In this document: positions 26,378 through 35,283 of the stretch, one piece after another
Numbering within the stretch: the stretch's first letter is position 1
Layout: each line of letters begins with the position of its first letter
Assembly: GCA_038212215.1 (NCBI GenBank)
Contig: JBBQUT010000003.1
Coordinates: 124,001 to 188,000, forward strand
DNA from: JALZAI01 sp038212215
Lineage (GTDB): Bacteria; Actinomycetota; Actinomycetes; Mycobacteriales; Jatrophihabitantaceae
Length of the DNA: 64,000 nt
Direction of reading: 5' to 3'
Translations under genes and position numbers: made by a program
Notes under the pieces: generated by a model
The model's input: the letters and a program-made list of their open reading frames with translations, nothing else
Database searches by the model: none
What the model was told of the DNA's origin: nothing

Positions 26378-27351
26378 CCGACGGGGGCGAGCCAGGACAG
26401 CAGCAAGTACGCAACGGCCGCGCACGGCAGCAGCGAGTCCAAGCGGTCCATGATGCCGCCGTGGCCGGGCAGCAGGCTGCCCATGTCCTTGACGCCGATG
26501 TCGCGCTTGAGCATCGACTCGCCCAGATCGCCGAGCGTCGCCGTGCTCACGATCCCGAGCCCGAACAGCAGTCCCGTCCACCACGGCTGGTGGAAGGTGA
26601 GCGTTAGGAAGATCACGCCGGCGACGCAGCAGAACGCCACCGACCCCGCTACGCCCTCCCACGTCTTGGCCTTGGACACGATCGGGGCCAGCGGGTGCTT
26701 GCCGAAGAACACGCCGCTCGCATAGCCACCGGTGTCGCTGCAGACGACGGTCGCGACGAACGCGACGATGCGGGCCGCGCCGTCGTCGGCGTGCGCGGAG
26801 AGGATCGCGAACCCGGCAAGAGTCGGCACGTAGAGCAGCACGAACAGTGACGCCCCGACATCGCGTGCGTAACCCGCGGCGCCGTCGGCGAGGCGCCAGA
26901 CGAGCACGGCGCTTGCGGTGAGCACGACGCCACCGACCAGTCCGTTCGGGCCACCCACCCATGCCGCGATCAGGGTCGCGCCGCCGCCGGCCAGCAGCGG
27001 GACGAGCGCCGTGTGCACGCCCGACGTCGCGATTGCCGTGGCGAGCTCGTAGGTGCCATAGAGCACCGCGATGCCGACGATCACCGCGAAGCTCGGCCGG
27101 TACAGAAACAGGCTGAGCAGCACGAGCGCGCCGAGACTGGCGCCGACCGCGATGGCAGCGGGCAGGTTGCGGCCTGCGCGGGTGCGACGCGGTTGCAGGC
27201 TGAGCCCGCGTTCGGCGTCGGCGAGCACCGGCGCGACGTCGGTCTGCGGCGGACGGACGGGCGCCGAGGAGGCGGGTGAGCCGCCAATACGCCGCGCGCG
27301 AGACAGGCCGCGGGCGGCCGGCGACGGGGCGGGCTCGTCGTCCGATCTCAT
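26374..27351 (-). CDS. cdsA: Phosphatidate cytidylyltransferase
   Basis: The product is 325 aa from ATG 27351. A Pro- and Arg-rich cytoplasmic N-terminus of about 70 residues is followed by about eight membrane spans. The family signature is at the C-terminus: KRDIGVKDMGSLLPGHGGIMDRLDSLL (KDMGSLLPGHGGIMDRLDS), with CSDTGGYASGVFFGKHPL earlier. The enzyme makes CDP-diacylglycerol from phosphatidate and CTP for phospholipid synthesis. It sits 13 bases after frr in the classical order. Confidence 0.93.
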   Translation of the reverse strand: MRSDDEPAPSPAARGLSRARRIGGSPASSAPVRPPQTDVAPVLADAERGLSLQPRRTRAGRNLPAAIAVGASLGALVLLSLFLYRPSFAVIVGIAVLYGTYELATAIATSGVHTALVPLLAGGGATLIAAWVGGPNGLVGGVVLTASAVLVWRLADGAAGYARDVGASLFVLLYVPTLAGFAILSAHADDGAARIVAFVATVVCSDTGGYASGVFFGKHPLAPIVSKAKTWEGVAGSVAFCCVAGVIFLTLTFHQPWWTGLLFGLGIVSTATLGDLGESMLKRDIGVKDMGSLLPGHGGIMDRLDSLLPCAAVAYLLLSWLAPVG

Positions 27352-27364
27352 CTCAGGGGGCACC

Positions 27365-27925
27365 TCAGATCTCGAGCAGTTCGACTTCCTTGGCCCGCAC
27401 GAGCTCGTCGACATTGCCGGTGTAGCGGCTGGTCAGCTTGTCCAGCTCCACCTCGGCGCGGCGGACGTCGTCCTCCCCTGCCTCGCCGTCCTTCGCGAGC
27501 CGTTCGAGCGCGTCCTTGCTGTGCCGGCGGATGGAACGGACCGACACCTTGGCGTCTTCGCCCTTGCCGCGGGCGACCTTCACCAGATCCCGGCGCCGCT
27601 CCTCGGTGAGCTGCGGGAACACGATACGGATGATGGCGCCGTCGTTGGTCGGGTTCACGCCCAGATCGCTGTCGCGGATCGAGCGTTCGATGGCCCCGAG
27701 CTGGGTCGGGTCGTAGGGCTTGATGATGGCCATCCGGGCCTCGGGCACATTCACGGTCGCCATCTGCGGGATCGGGGTCGGGGCGCCGTAGTAGTCAACG
27801 ACAAGACGCGCGAAGGCGCTCGCGTTGGCGCGTCCGGTGCGTAGGCCACCGAGCTCGTCCCGTGCGACGTGCACGGCCTTCTCCATCTTCTCTTCGGCCT
27901 CGAAGAGGGTCTCGTCGATCACCAC
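27365..27925 (-). CDS. frr: Ribosome recycling factor
   Basis: The product is 186 aa, full length. It has the expected pattern: EAEEKMEKAVHVARDEL, RTGRANASAFARLVVDYYG, the VNVPEARMAIIKPYD strand and a long C-terminal helix EVELDKLTSRYTGNVDELV. It splits the post-termination ribosome with EF-G. Two adjacent GTG codons (27925 and 27922) compete as the start. It is 18 bases after pyrH on the same strand. Confidence 0.96.
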   Translation of the reverse strand: MVIDETLFEAEEKMEKAVHVARDELGGLRTGRANASAFARLVVDYYGAPTPIPQMATVNVPEARMAIIKPYDPTQLGAIERSIRDSDLGVNPTNDGAIIRIVFPQLTEERRRDLVKVARGKGEDAKVSVRSIRRHSKDALERLAKDGEAGEDDVRRAEVELDKLTSRYTGNVDELVRAKEVELLEI

Positions 27926-27943
27926 GTGTCCCTTTCTGTGGCG

Positions 27944-28678
27944 TCAGCCGGTTGCGCTGACGAGTGTCCCGATCTTCTCGCCGCGTACCACTCGAGCGAT
28001 GTTGCCGTCGACGAGGCGGAAAACGATGATCGGCATGTCGTTGTCGCGGCACAGGCTGAATGCGGTCGCGTCGGCGACCTTCAGCCCGCGCCGCAGCACC
28101 TCGTCGTAACTGATCGAATCGAACTTCACAGCGTCGGGGACGAGGCGGGGGTCGGCGTCATACACGCCGTCGACGCCGTTCTTGCCGAGCAGCAGCACCT
28201 GGCAACCGATCTCCAGGGCGCGCTGCGCAGCGACCGTATCGGTGGAGAAGTACGGCAGTCCGGCGCCGGCTCCGAAGATGACGACGCGGCCCTTCTCCAG
28301 ATGCCGCTCGGCGCGGCGTGGGATGTAGGGCTCGGCGACCTGGCCCATCGTGATCGCCGTCTGCACGCGCGTCGGGATGCCCTGCTTCTCCAGGAAATCC
28401 TGCAACGCCAAGCAGTTCATCACTGTGCCGAGCATGCCCATATAGTCGGCGCGATCACGGTCCATACCGCGCTGGGAGAGCTCGGCACCGCGGAAGAAGT
28501 TGCCGCCGCCGACCACGATCGCGACCTGGGTGCCGGCGTTGACGACCTCGGCGATCTGCGCTGCGATCGAGTGCGCGACGTCGGGGTCGACACCGATGCG
28601 CCCGCCGCCGAAGACCTCTCCGGAGAGTTTCAGCAGCACCCGCCGATACGCATGAGGGGCCGCCTCCACGTTGGTCAT
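27944..28678 (-). CDS. pyrH: Uridylate kinase (UMP kinase)
   Basis: The product is 244 aa of the amino-acid-kinase fold. VLLKLSGEVFGG at the N-terminus, VVGGGNFFRGAEL and the MGMLGTVMNCLALQDFLEK helix are PyrH signatures, and the UMP/ATP-binding DADPRLVPDAVKFD segment is present. It phosphorylates UMP to UDP, and bacterial enzymes are hexamers feedback-controlled by UTP and GTP. It lies between tsf and frr in the conserved order. Confidence 0.95.
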   Translation of the reverse strand: MTNVEAAPHAYRRVLLKLSGEVFGGGRIGVDPDVAHSIAAQIAEVVNAGTQVAIVVGGGNFFRGAELSQRGMDRDRADYMGMLGTVMNCLALQDFLEKQGIPTRVQTAITMGQVAEPYIPRRAERHLEKGRVVIFGAGAGLPYFSTDTVAAQRALEIGCQVLLLGKNGVDGVYDADPRLVPDAVKFDSISYDEVLRRGLKVADATAFSLCRDNDMPIIVFRLVDGNIARVVRGEKIGTLVSATG

Positions 28679-28731
28679 TCAGCGGCCCCTAGCGTCGGTG
28701 TCGATGTACGTCGGGACGAACCCTAGCCGGG

Positions 28732-29550
28732 TCAGGCGCCGACTTCGAAGTGCGCGAATTTGGTGACGGTCACGCCTGCTTCGTCCAGCAGCGCTTTCAC
28801 GCTCTTCTTGTTGTCGACGACCGAGGCCTGCTCGAGCAGCACGTTATTCTTGTAGTAGCTGTTCACGGTACCCTCGATGATCTTGGGTAGCGCCTGCTCA
28901 GGCTTGCCGTCTTCACGGGCTTTGGCCTCGGCGACACGCCGCTCTGTTTCGACCACGTCGGCCGGGACCTCGTCGCGGGAGAGGAATCCAGGACGCATCG
29001 CGGCGATCTGCATCGCGGTGGTGCGCGCGGCATCGGCGTCGGCGCCGTCGAACTGCACCAGCACGCCGACCTGCGGCGGCAGGTCGGATGCCTTGCGATG
29101 CAGGTAGGTCGCGATCTTGCCGTCGAGCTTGACGGCGCGGCGCAGTTCCAGCTTCTCGCCGATCACCGCGGCCAGGCCCTCGACGCTCTCTGCGACCGTC
29201 TTGCCGTCCTTGAGCGTCTCAGCGAGCAGGGTCTCGACGTCGGTGGCCGACGATCCGGCGAAGTGCGTGACGATGTCGCCGGCGAGCGTCTGGAACTGCT
29301 CGCTCTTGGCCACGAAGTCGGTCTCGGAGGCCAATTCGATCATTGCGCCCTCAGCGGCGGCGATGAGGCCGTTGGAGGCGGTGCGCTCGGCACCCCGCTT
29401 GGCGGCCTTGGCCTCGCCCTTGACTCGCAGGATCTCCAGCGCCTTGCCGGCTTCGCCGTCGGCCTCCTCGAGCGCCCTCTTGCAGTCCATCATGCCGGCG
29501 CCGGTGGCGTCACGGAGTTTCTTGACGTCAGCGGCGGAAAAGTTCGCCAT
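28732..29550 (-). CDS. tsf: Elongation factor Ts
   Basis: The product is 272 aa. The N-terminal UBA-like region VKKLRDATGAGMMDCKRALE and the conserved ASETDFVAKSEQF and IAAMRPGFLSRDEVP motifs identify EF-Ts, the nucleotide exchange factor for EF-Tu. The C-terminal coiled-coil region NSYYKNNVLLEQASVVD is complete. It is 33 bases after rpsB, the near-universal arrangement. Confidence 0.96.
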   Translation of the reverse strand: MANFSAADVKKLRDATGAGMMDCKRALEEADGEAGKALEILRVKGEAKAAKRGAERTASNGLIAAAEGAMIELASETDFVAKSEQFQTLAGDIVTHFAGSSATDVETLLAETLKDGKTVAESVEGLAAVIGEKLELRRAVKLDGKIATYLHRKASDLPPQVGVLVQFDGADADAARTTAMQIAAMRPGFLSRDEVPADVVETERRVAEAKAREDGKPEQALPKIIEGTVNSYYKNNVLLEQASVVDNKKSVKALLDEAGVTVTKFAHFEVGA

Positions 29551-29583
29551 CTCTGTTCTCTCGTCCGTTCTCTGGTTAGTGGG

Positions 29584-30528
29584 TCAGGGTGCCGGGATCG
29601 GCGCTGCGCTGGCCTCGGCGGGTGCTTCGGTGGTCTCAGGTGCTTCGGTGGTCTCAGATGCTTCGGGGGCCTCAGGTGCGGGGGCCTCAGGTACTGCGGC
29701 CTCGGCAGCTTGGGCACTGGTGGAACCGGTCGGCTGAAGCAGTTCGCGCTCCCACTCCGGCATCGGCTCGTCGGCGGCGACCTGGCCACCGGACGCGCCC
29801 TCGGCAGGCTTCTCGTCGCGGCCGGCGTTGGCCGCCGCGGCGGCTCGCGCTACGAGGCCCTCCGCTACGGCATCGGCGACCACGCGGGTCAGCAGCGCGG
29901 CGCTTCGGATGGCGTCGTCGTTGCCGGGAATCTTGTAGTCGACCTCGTCCGGGTCGCAGTTGGTGTCCAGGATCGCGATCACCGGGATCTTCAGCTTGTG
30001 CGCCTCGCCGACCGCGATGTGCTCCTTCTTGGTGTCGACCACCCAGATGGCGCTCGGGACGCGTCCCATGTCGCGGATGCCGCCGAGCGTGCGCTCGAGC
30101 TTGTCCTTCTCGCGCTGGAGCATCAGCTGCTCCTTCTTCGTCGCGGTGCCTTCCCAGCCGGCCTGCTCCTGAGCCTCTAGTTCCTTCATCCGCTGCAACC
30201 GCTTGAAAACGGTCTGGAAGTTGGTGAGCATGCCGCCCAGCCAGCGCTGATTGACGTAGGGCATCCCGACGCGCGTCGCCTGCTCGGCGATCGAACCCTG
30301 CGCCTGCTTCTTGGTGCCGACGAAGAGCACCGTGCCGCCGTGGGCCACCGTCTCCTTGACGAAGTCGTAGGCGCTGTCGATGTAGGTGAGCGTCTGGTGC
30401 AGGTCGATGATGTAGAGCCCGTTGCGCTCGGTCAGGATGAATCGCTTCATCTTGGGGTTCCAGCGCCGGGTCTGATGCCCGAAGTGGACGCCCGCGTCGA
30501 GCATTTCCTTCATGGTGACGACGGCCAT
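29584..30528 (-). CDS. rpsB: 30S ribosomal protein S2 with a long acidic repeat tail
   Basis: The product is 314 aa. MAVVTMKEMLDAGVHFGHQT, RWNPKMKRFILTERNG and the DTNCDPDEVDYKIPGNDDAI region are standard S2. ATG 30528 follows AGGAGG by 9 bases, which settles the start. The last 80 or so residues exceed the E. coli length and form a low-complexity Pro/Glu/Ala/Thr tail with repeated TTEAPE units, encoded by near-identical 15-18 bp direct repeats around 29625-29690. Actinobacterial S2 tails vary, so this is probably a dispensable disordered extension. Confidence 0.96.
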   Translation of the reverse strand: MAVVTMKEMLDAGVHFGHQTRRWNPKMKRFILTERNGLYIIDLHQTLTYIDSAYDFVKETVAHGGTVLFVGTKKQAQGSIAEQATRVGMPYVNQRWLGGMLTNFQTVFKRLQRMKELEAQEQAGWEGTATKKEQLMLQREKDKLERTLGGIRDMGRVPSAIWVVDTKKEHIAVGEAHKLKIPVIAILDTNCDPDEVDYKIPGNDDAIRSAALLTRVVADAVAEGLVARAAAAANAGRDEKPAEGASGGQVAADEPMPEWERELLQPTGSTSAQAAEAAVPEAPAPEAPEASETTEAPETTEAPAEASAAPIPAP

Positions 30529-30555
30529 GGCGGTCGCCCTCCTGTCGCACTTGTG

Positions 30556-30671
30556 CACACCGGTGTGAGCCGGGGTGCGGCCTCGGTTGTCGCGGACGTC
30601 CCGGGTGGGTCGCCCGCCCTGGTGCCCGGTGTCGCAGTCGGGCCGCCATCCCGCAGGATGTACCGAGGCCG
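30556..30671 (-). promoter_or_regulatory. Structured rpsB leader: palindrome and long-range stem
   Basis: Upstream of rpsB, CACACCGGTGTG (30556-30567) is a perfect 12-bp palindrome 28 bases from the start. CGGCCTCGGT (30578-30587) and ACCGAGGCCG (30662-30671) are perfect 10-bp complements that would close a loop of about 75 bases in the leader RNA. In E. coli S2 controls its own mRNA through a structured leader, so an analogous element is possible here. No Rfam family is recognised by eye. Confidence 0.45.
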
Positions 30672-30771
30672 ACCGCCACCCGCCGAAGGTACCGGTGGGA
30701 GGGCACGCGAAGTCAGCCCGAAACCGGGCTGCAGGTCCAGTCTAGCGCGGCGCCTGACTACGCTTTGACAG

Positions 30772-30913
30772 GTGAGCGAAGCTTGCGAGCGAACCGATGT
30801 GATCGGGCTTGGCCGCCCGAACGAGCGAAGCGAGGCTCGAGCGTGAGCGAAGCTTGCGAGCGAACCGATGTGATCGGGCTTGGCCGCCCGAACGAGCGAA
30901 GCGAGGCTCGAGC
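30772..30913. repeat. Two perfect tandem copies of a 71-bp GAGCGAAGCGAGG repeat
   Basis: Unit one spans 30772-30842 and unit two 30843-30913, with no difference between them. Each starts GTGAGCGAAGCTTGCGAGCG, carries a central GGGCTTGGCCGCCCGAAC and ends GAGCGAAGCGAGGCTCGAGC. A third GTGAG begins at 30914, where it is the start codon of the hydrolase gene. A diverged inverted copy lies at 43039-43105 and related units at 42563-42710 and 46593-46636. The frame is open through the array but is not coding-like. Confidence 0.85.
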
Positions 30914-31744
30914 GTGAGTTCTCCCGTCTCGCTCCCGGCCAACGGCATGGTGTTCGACGGGCTGCAGTGGGGCCCATCCGACGGCCCGCTGGTCCTGCTG
31001 CTGCACGGCTTTCCGCAGCGGTGCACGTCGTGGTCAGCCGTCGCAGAATGCCTGGCCGAGGACGGTATACGCAGCGTCGCGCTGGATCAACGCGGGTACT
31101 CCCCTGGGGCGCGCCCGCTCGGGGTCGAGGCCTACGCATTGTCGAATCTGGTCGCTGACGTGGTGGCGATGCTCGGCGCGCTCGGCAGTGACGTGCACCT
31201 GGCCGGGCACGACTGGGGTGGGGTGGTCGGCTGGCGGGTGGCTGCTCGCGAACCGCACCTCGTCCGCTCGTGGACGGCCGTGTCAACGACGAACCCACGT
31301 GCCATGAGCGAAGCGATCGCGGCAGAGCCCGACCAGCGCGCGCAGTTCGATTACATCCGGGGTTTTCGCGACCCAGGGGCCGAGCGGGAGCTGCTCGCTG
31401 ACGATGCCGCCCGGTTACGTTCGTTCTACGGCGGCGCCCTTTCGACTGCCCGCGAGGACGAGGACGTCGCGTTCTTCAGGCGCCCGGGTGTCCTCACCGC
31501 AGCGCTGAACTGGTACCGGGCGATGAGCCGCGCCGACGCTGCCGGGCTGGGCCCGGTCACCGTGCCGACCAGCTTTGTCTGGGGTAGCGCCGATCTGGCC
31601 TTCGGACGCGTTGCGGCCGAGCGGACGGGCGAGTACGTGGACGCTCCGTACGAGTTCGTGGCACTGGAGGGCGCAAGTCACTGGTTGCCCGACGAGGCGC
31701 CCGACGTCGTCGCGAACACGATCGCCGCGCGGGTGCGCGGCTAG
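30914..31744 (+). CDS. Alpha/beta hydrolase, epoxide-hydrolase-like
   Basis: The product is 276 aa from GTG 30914, or 265 aa from ATG 30947. It shows the HGFPQ oxyanion motif, the nucleophile Asp in LAGHDWGGVVGW, the acid region WGSADLAFG and the catalytic His in GASHWLPDE. Asp rather than Ser at the nucleophile elbow (GHDWGG) indicates an epoxide hydrolase or haloalkane dehalogenase type. The tandem repeat ends exactly at the GTG, so expression signals may lie within it. It has no linked genes. Confidence 0.82.
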   Translation: MSSPVSLPANGMVFDGLQWGPSDGPLVLLLHGFPQRCTSWSAVAECLAEDGIRSVALDQRGYSPGARPLGVEAYALSNLVADVVAMLGALGSDVHLAGHDWGGVVGWRVAAREPHLVRSWTAVSTTNPRAMSEAIAAEPDQRAQFDYIRGFRDPGAERELLADDAARLRSFYGGALSTAREDEDVAFFRRPGVLTAALNWYRAMSRADAAGLGPVTVPTSFVWGSADLAFGRVAAERTGEYVDAPYEFVALEGASHWLPDEAPDVVANTIAARVRG

Positions 31745-32317
31745 CGCGGCGGCGATCTTCGTCAGTCAAGCGGCCTGGCGTCGACGTGCGCGTGCAGGTG
31801 GCGCTGGGGCCACGCGGTGATCCCGAACGGTTGCCCGGAATCGGCGGCTACGTCACCCGCGCCCGCCGAGGTTACGCCGGTTTGCATGTGCACCGGTCGC
31901 GATCAGCGTCTCTCGCGGCGCGGTAACGACACTTGTGCGTGCTAACGGTGGCCCCGCGTCTACTTACTCCGCGGCTCGATGCGTCGGGTGCTCACTCGGC
32001 TTCCCGAGCCGGATCGCTCGACGCACGTCCCACCGCTCGCGTCCCGGTAAGCCTCGGCTCACGCGAACCGGCGAACCAGCGGACCGGCTGTGCCGCGCCC
32101 GGTGAGCCGTAGCACGATTGCGGTGCCGACGCCGAAGCCGATGAAAGCCGGCAGCGCATCGTCGAACAATGCCACGTCGAGCGAGTGCCCCTGGCCGAGA
32201 GCCAGCCCGAAAGCGATGCCAGCAGCGGCGCAACGTACACCCGCCCCGCCGCTGCCGACGACTGATCGCTCAGATTTGCTCGATCGTCACGCCTTCGATT
32301 GTGCGCCGCGGCGCTGG
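31745..32317. other. Gene-poor gap with two possible coding remnants
   Basis: No complete gene is supported over about 570 bases. On the minus strand 31762-31887 reads as a 41-codon coding-like peptide (QTGVTSAGAGDVAAD, then QPFGITAWPQRHLHAHVD) with no recognised family. A second minus-strand stretch, 32059-32290, has no start codon but reads like a membrane-protein tail: LDVALFDDALPAFIGFGVG, then RLTGRGTAGPLVRRFA before a stop. Both may be decayed fragments. No tRNA or terminator was found by eye. Confidence 0.3.
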
Positions 32318-35269
32318 CTACGCCCGGGTCGGCGGCGCTGCTCGCCGAGCAAGGGCTGCTGCCTCCGCGCGGCTACGCACGTCCAGCTTGGCCAGGATGT
32401 TGGATACGTGCACGCTCACCGTCTTCTCGCTGATGTAGAGCTGCGCCGCGATCTGGCGATTGGTGCGCGCCTCGACGAGCAGGCTGAGGACGTCGCGCTC
32501 CCGGTCGGTCAACGCCCCCAGACCACCCGGGGCCAGCTTGGCGGACGCAGCCGGTTCGATCGCCAGCGCGCGGATCTCGGCGAGCAGCGGCACGAAGCCC
32601 ATGCTGCGGGCGGCGGTGCGGGCGAGGTCGGCCTGCTCGGCGGCGTCGCTCGCGAGCCCGGCGGCCCGCAGAACTGCGGCCAGGCGGGCGCGGGCGCGGG
32701 CCTGTTCGGTGCGGTTGCCGTATCCGAATGCCTCCACGACCCGCTGCCATGCGGCGATGAGCTCGTCCTGGCCGGGCACGTCGACGCCGGCGAGCCAGCG
32801 CAGCCGGGCCCACTCGGCGTCCAGTCGCGCGAGCCACGCCACCGCTTCGACGCCGAGCTCGCGACCGCTGGGTACCCCGCGCTCGGCGGCGGTCCGCCCG
32901 TCATCGGTATGGCGGCGAGCCAGTTCGACCAGCGCGCCATGCCGGGTAGTGGTCGCCGACGTCAGCTCGGCAGCGCACGCGATCACGACGAGCGCCGCGA
33001 GCCGGATTCGGCCGAGGAACCACGTTTCCTGCCACATCACCGAGAGCAGCGCTACCGCCTCGTCGGCGAGCGCGGCCGCATCGTCGGCCCGCCCCTGCCA
33101 GCCGAACTGCTCGAGTTCGGCGAGCACGGTCCAATGTGCGATCAGGCTCTCTTGTCCCCGCCACTCCCAGAGCTGCGCAGCTTCGTCCAACGCATTCGGT
33201 TCGCCGCGTCCGACGAGGACCATCATCCGCACCGCCGCGAAGCGTGCCTGCGCCTGCGGGGTGGCCGCCTCGCCGTCGATCTCGAGGGTGCGAAGCGCGC
33301 CGTCCCAGTCACCCTGCTCGTATTGCAGGGTTGCCGCGCGCGCTCGCGCTTCGACGCCGAAGAGCATCCACGGCCGGCCTACCTCGCGGGCACGCTGCCA
33401 GGCATTGTCCAGCGCCTGCGTGGCAGCGGCCAGCTCGCCGTGATCAAGGTAGAGGCTGGCGAGGTGGTAGCGGGTACGGATCTCTGCAGCATGCTCGCCA
33501 TAGGCCTGTGCTCCTTCGGCGACGCGCATCAACCGCTCGGCAACCTCTTCCGGACGGCTGCGCCGGCGCTGCAGCATGGCAAGCGTCGTCTCCGCGTCGG
33601 ACGAGGCGAGGGGCCGCTGGAGCAGCGCCGCGATGTCGAGCGCTTCGCGCGCCCATCGTTCTGCCTCTGCCTCGCTGTGGAAGATCGAGAGTCGGGCGTG
33701 CAGAGCGGCGAGACGAGCGCGTAAGGGCGTGGGATCTGGCGCGATCAGCTGAAGCGCACGCTCGGTTGCGCTACGCGCCTCGTCGTCGTGCTCGCCCTCG
33801 ACGCCCGCAACGGCAAGCGCGTACAGCAGCTTTCCGCGGTCCTCGTCGGGCGCGTCGACGGCGAGCGCGTCCAGCGTCGCTTGAGCCAGGCGGTACGCGC
33901 GAGCGGCTCGCCCGGCAGCCACTGCGGCGTCGGCCAGCAGGACCACGAGATCGGCAACGCTCGGTGTTTCGGGAATCCGGTCGTGCAGGTCGAGCGCCGT
34001 TTCGTAATGCTGCAACGCCTGCTGAGGAGCGGCCAACGCCATTGCCTCGTCGCCCGCGCGGACGCTCGCACCGTAGGCGGTCACATAGTCGTGGGAGGCG
34101 AGCGCGTGGCGGGCTAGTTCGGCTGCGCTGCGATCCGGTCGGGCTGCGACGACCGCAGCGTAGGCGGCGTGCAGGCGAACCACCTCGCCGGGCAGCAGAT
34201 CGTCATATACCGCCTCGGCGAGCAGCGCGTGCCGGAAGGTGTAGCCACGTCCGCTCGAGGTGAGCTGCAGGATGTGCGCCTCGATCGCCTCACGCAGCGC
34301 ATGGTCGAGGCGTTCGGCTGGCAGGTCGAGCACGGCGGCGAGGATGTCGTGCGGCACCCGCCGTCCGGCGACGGCGGCCACACGCACGACACGGCGAGCG
34401 TCGTCGGACAACCGGTCCAGCCGAACGAGCAGCAGGTCCGCGAGCTGCCAGGGAAGCTGCTGGGTGTCTGCGCAGTGGTCGGCAGCCGCAGTCAGCTCCT
34501 CAGCGAAGAACGGATTGCCTTCGGCTCTCGTCACGATGCCGGCGATGTCGGCCTCGGCGAGCGGTCGCTCGTGCGCGGCGCGGACCAGGATGCGCATGGC
34601 CTCGGCCGGAAGCGGATCGAGGTGGACGCGTTGTACGGCCGGCAGCCGGGCCCATTCGGCGAGCGTCAGTCGCAGCGGGTGGCGACGGTGCAGGTCGTCG
34701 CTGCGGTAGCTGACCACCATTGCGAGCTGTTCGGTCCGGATGCGCGTGAACAAGAAGCCGAGCAGGTCGCGCGAGGCTTGGTCGGCCCAGTGCACGTCCT
34801 CGATCAGCAGTAGCACCGGCTGGTGCCTGGCAAGTTCGGCGATCGCCGCCAGCACGGCGGCGAAAAGCTCACCGCGGCCGATGGGATCCCCGTCGGCGCC
34901 GAAGTCGCTGCGGGGAAGCAGCCTGGCGATCTGCGGATGCCGGTCAAGAAGCTTCGTGACGAGGTCGGGCTGCTCCTCGCGCAGACGCCCGAAGGCCTCG
35001 CCGAACGGCAGGTAGGGCGGCGGGGCGTCACCGAGGTCGACACAATGCCCGACCACGACGAGTAGGCCAGTGGCGTCGGCGCGTTCCGCCAGCTCTGCGA
35101 GCAGGCGGGTCTTGCCGACCCCGGCGTCGCCGTCGAGGATGACCGCGCTGGCTCGTGCTGCCCGGGCGTGGTCGATCCCGGACAGCAACGAGTCGAGCTC
35201 GGTTGCCCGGCCGACGAGCGGTGCGACAGTACGGGGCACGAGGCCATCTTCGTCCTGCGCACTGAGCAC
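32318..35269 (-). CDS. Large LuxR-family ATP-binding regulator (LAL/MalT-like)
   Basis: The product is 983 aa. The N-terminal AAA-like domain has Walker A GDAGVGKT (47-54) and Walker B LLLIEDVHWAD (153-163). A long alpha-helical TPR-like middle region follows, and the last 65 residues form a LuxR helix-turn-helix: LTDRERDVLSLLVEARTNRQ, then ISEKTVSVHVSNILAKL. This is the LAL architecture used by large ATP-dependent activators. The target is unknown. The start is GTG 35269. A 49-aa ORF ends 14 bases upstream and is likely co-transcribed. Confidence 0.9.
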   Translation of the reverse strand: MLSAQDEDGLVPRTVAPLVGRATELDSLLSGIDHARAARASAVILDGDAGVGKTRLLAELAERADATGLLVVVGHCVDLGDAPPPYLPFGEAFGRLREEQPDLVTKLLDRHPQIARLLPRSDFGADGDPIGRGELFAAVLAAIAELARHQPVLLLIEDVHWADQASRDLLGFLFTRIRTEQLAMVVSYRSDDLHRRHPLRLTLAEWARLPAVQRVHLDPLPAEAMRILVRAAHERPLAEADIAGIVTRAEGNPFFAEELTAAADHCADTQQLPWQLADLLLVRLDRLSDDARRVVRVAAVAGRRVPHDILAAVLDLPAERLDHALREAIEAHILQLTSSGRGYTFRHALLAEAVYDDLLPGEVVRLHAAYAAVVAARPDRSAAELARHALASHDYVTAYGASVRAGDEAMALAAPQQALQHYETALDLHDRIPETPSVADLVVLLADAAVAAGRAARAYRLAQATLDALAVDAPDEDRGKLLYALAVAGVEGEHDDEARSATERALQLIAPDPTPLRARLAALHARLSIFHSEAEAERWAREALDIAALLQRPLASSDAETTLAMLQRRRSRPEEVAERLMRVAEGAQAYGEHAAEIRTRYHLASLYLDHGELAAATQALDNAWQRAREVGRPWMLFGVEARARAATLQYEQGDWDGALRTLEIDGEAATPQAQARFAAVRMMVLVGRGEPNALDEAAQLWEWRGQESLIAHWTVLAELEQFGWQGRADDAAALADEAVALLSVMWQETWFLGRIRLAALVVIACAAELTSATTTRHGALVELARRHTDDGRTAAERGVPSGRELGVEAVAWLARLDAEWARLRWLAGVDVPGQDELIAAWQRVVEAFGYGNRTEQARARARLAAVLRAAGLASDAAEQADLARTAARSMGFVPLLAEIRALAIEPAASAKLAPGGLGALTDRERDVLSLLVEARTNRQIAAQLYISEKTVSVHVSNILAKLDVRSRAEAAALARRAAPPTRA

Positions 35270-35283
35270 GTCAGTGCCCGGCC

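Noticed and set aside
29098..30180. 360-aa plus-strand open frame across tsf and rpsB
   Set aside because: It is antisense to two certain genes and rich in Gly/Leu repeats from GC bias.
30772..30913. Tandem repeat as a CRISPR array
   Set aside because: Units abut without spacers and are 71 bp; no cas gene is in the window.
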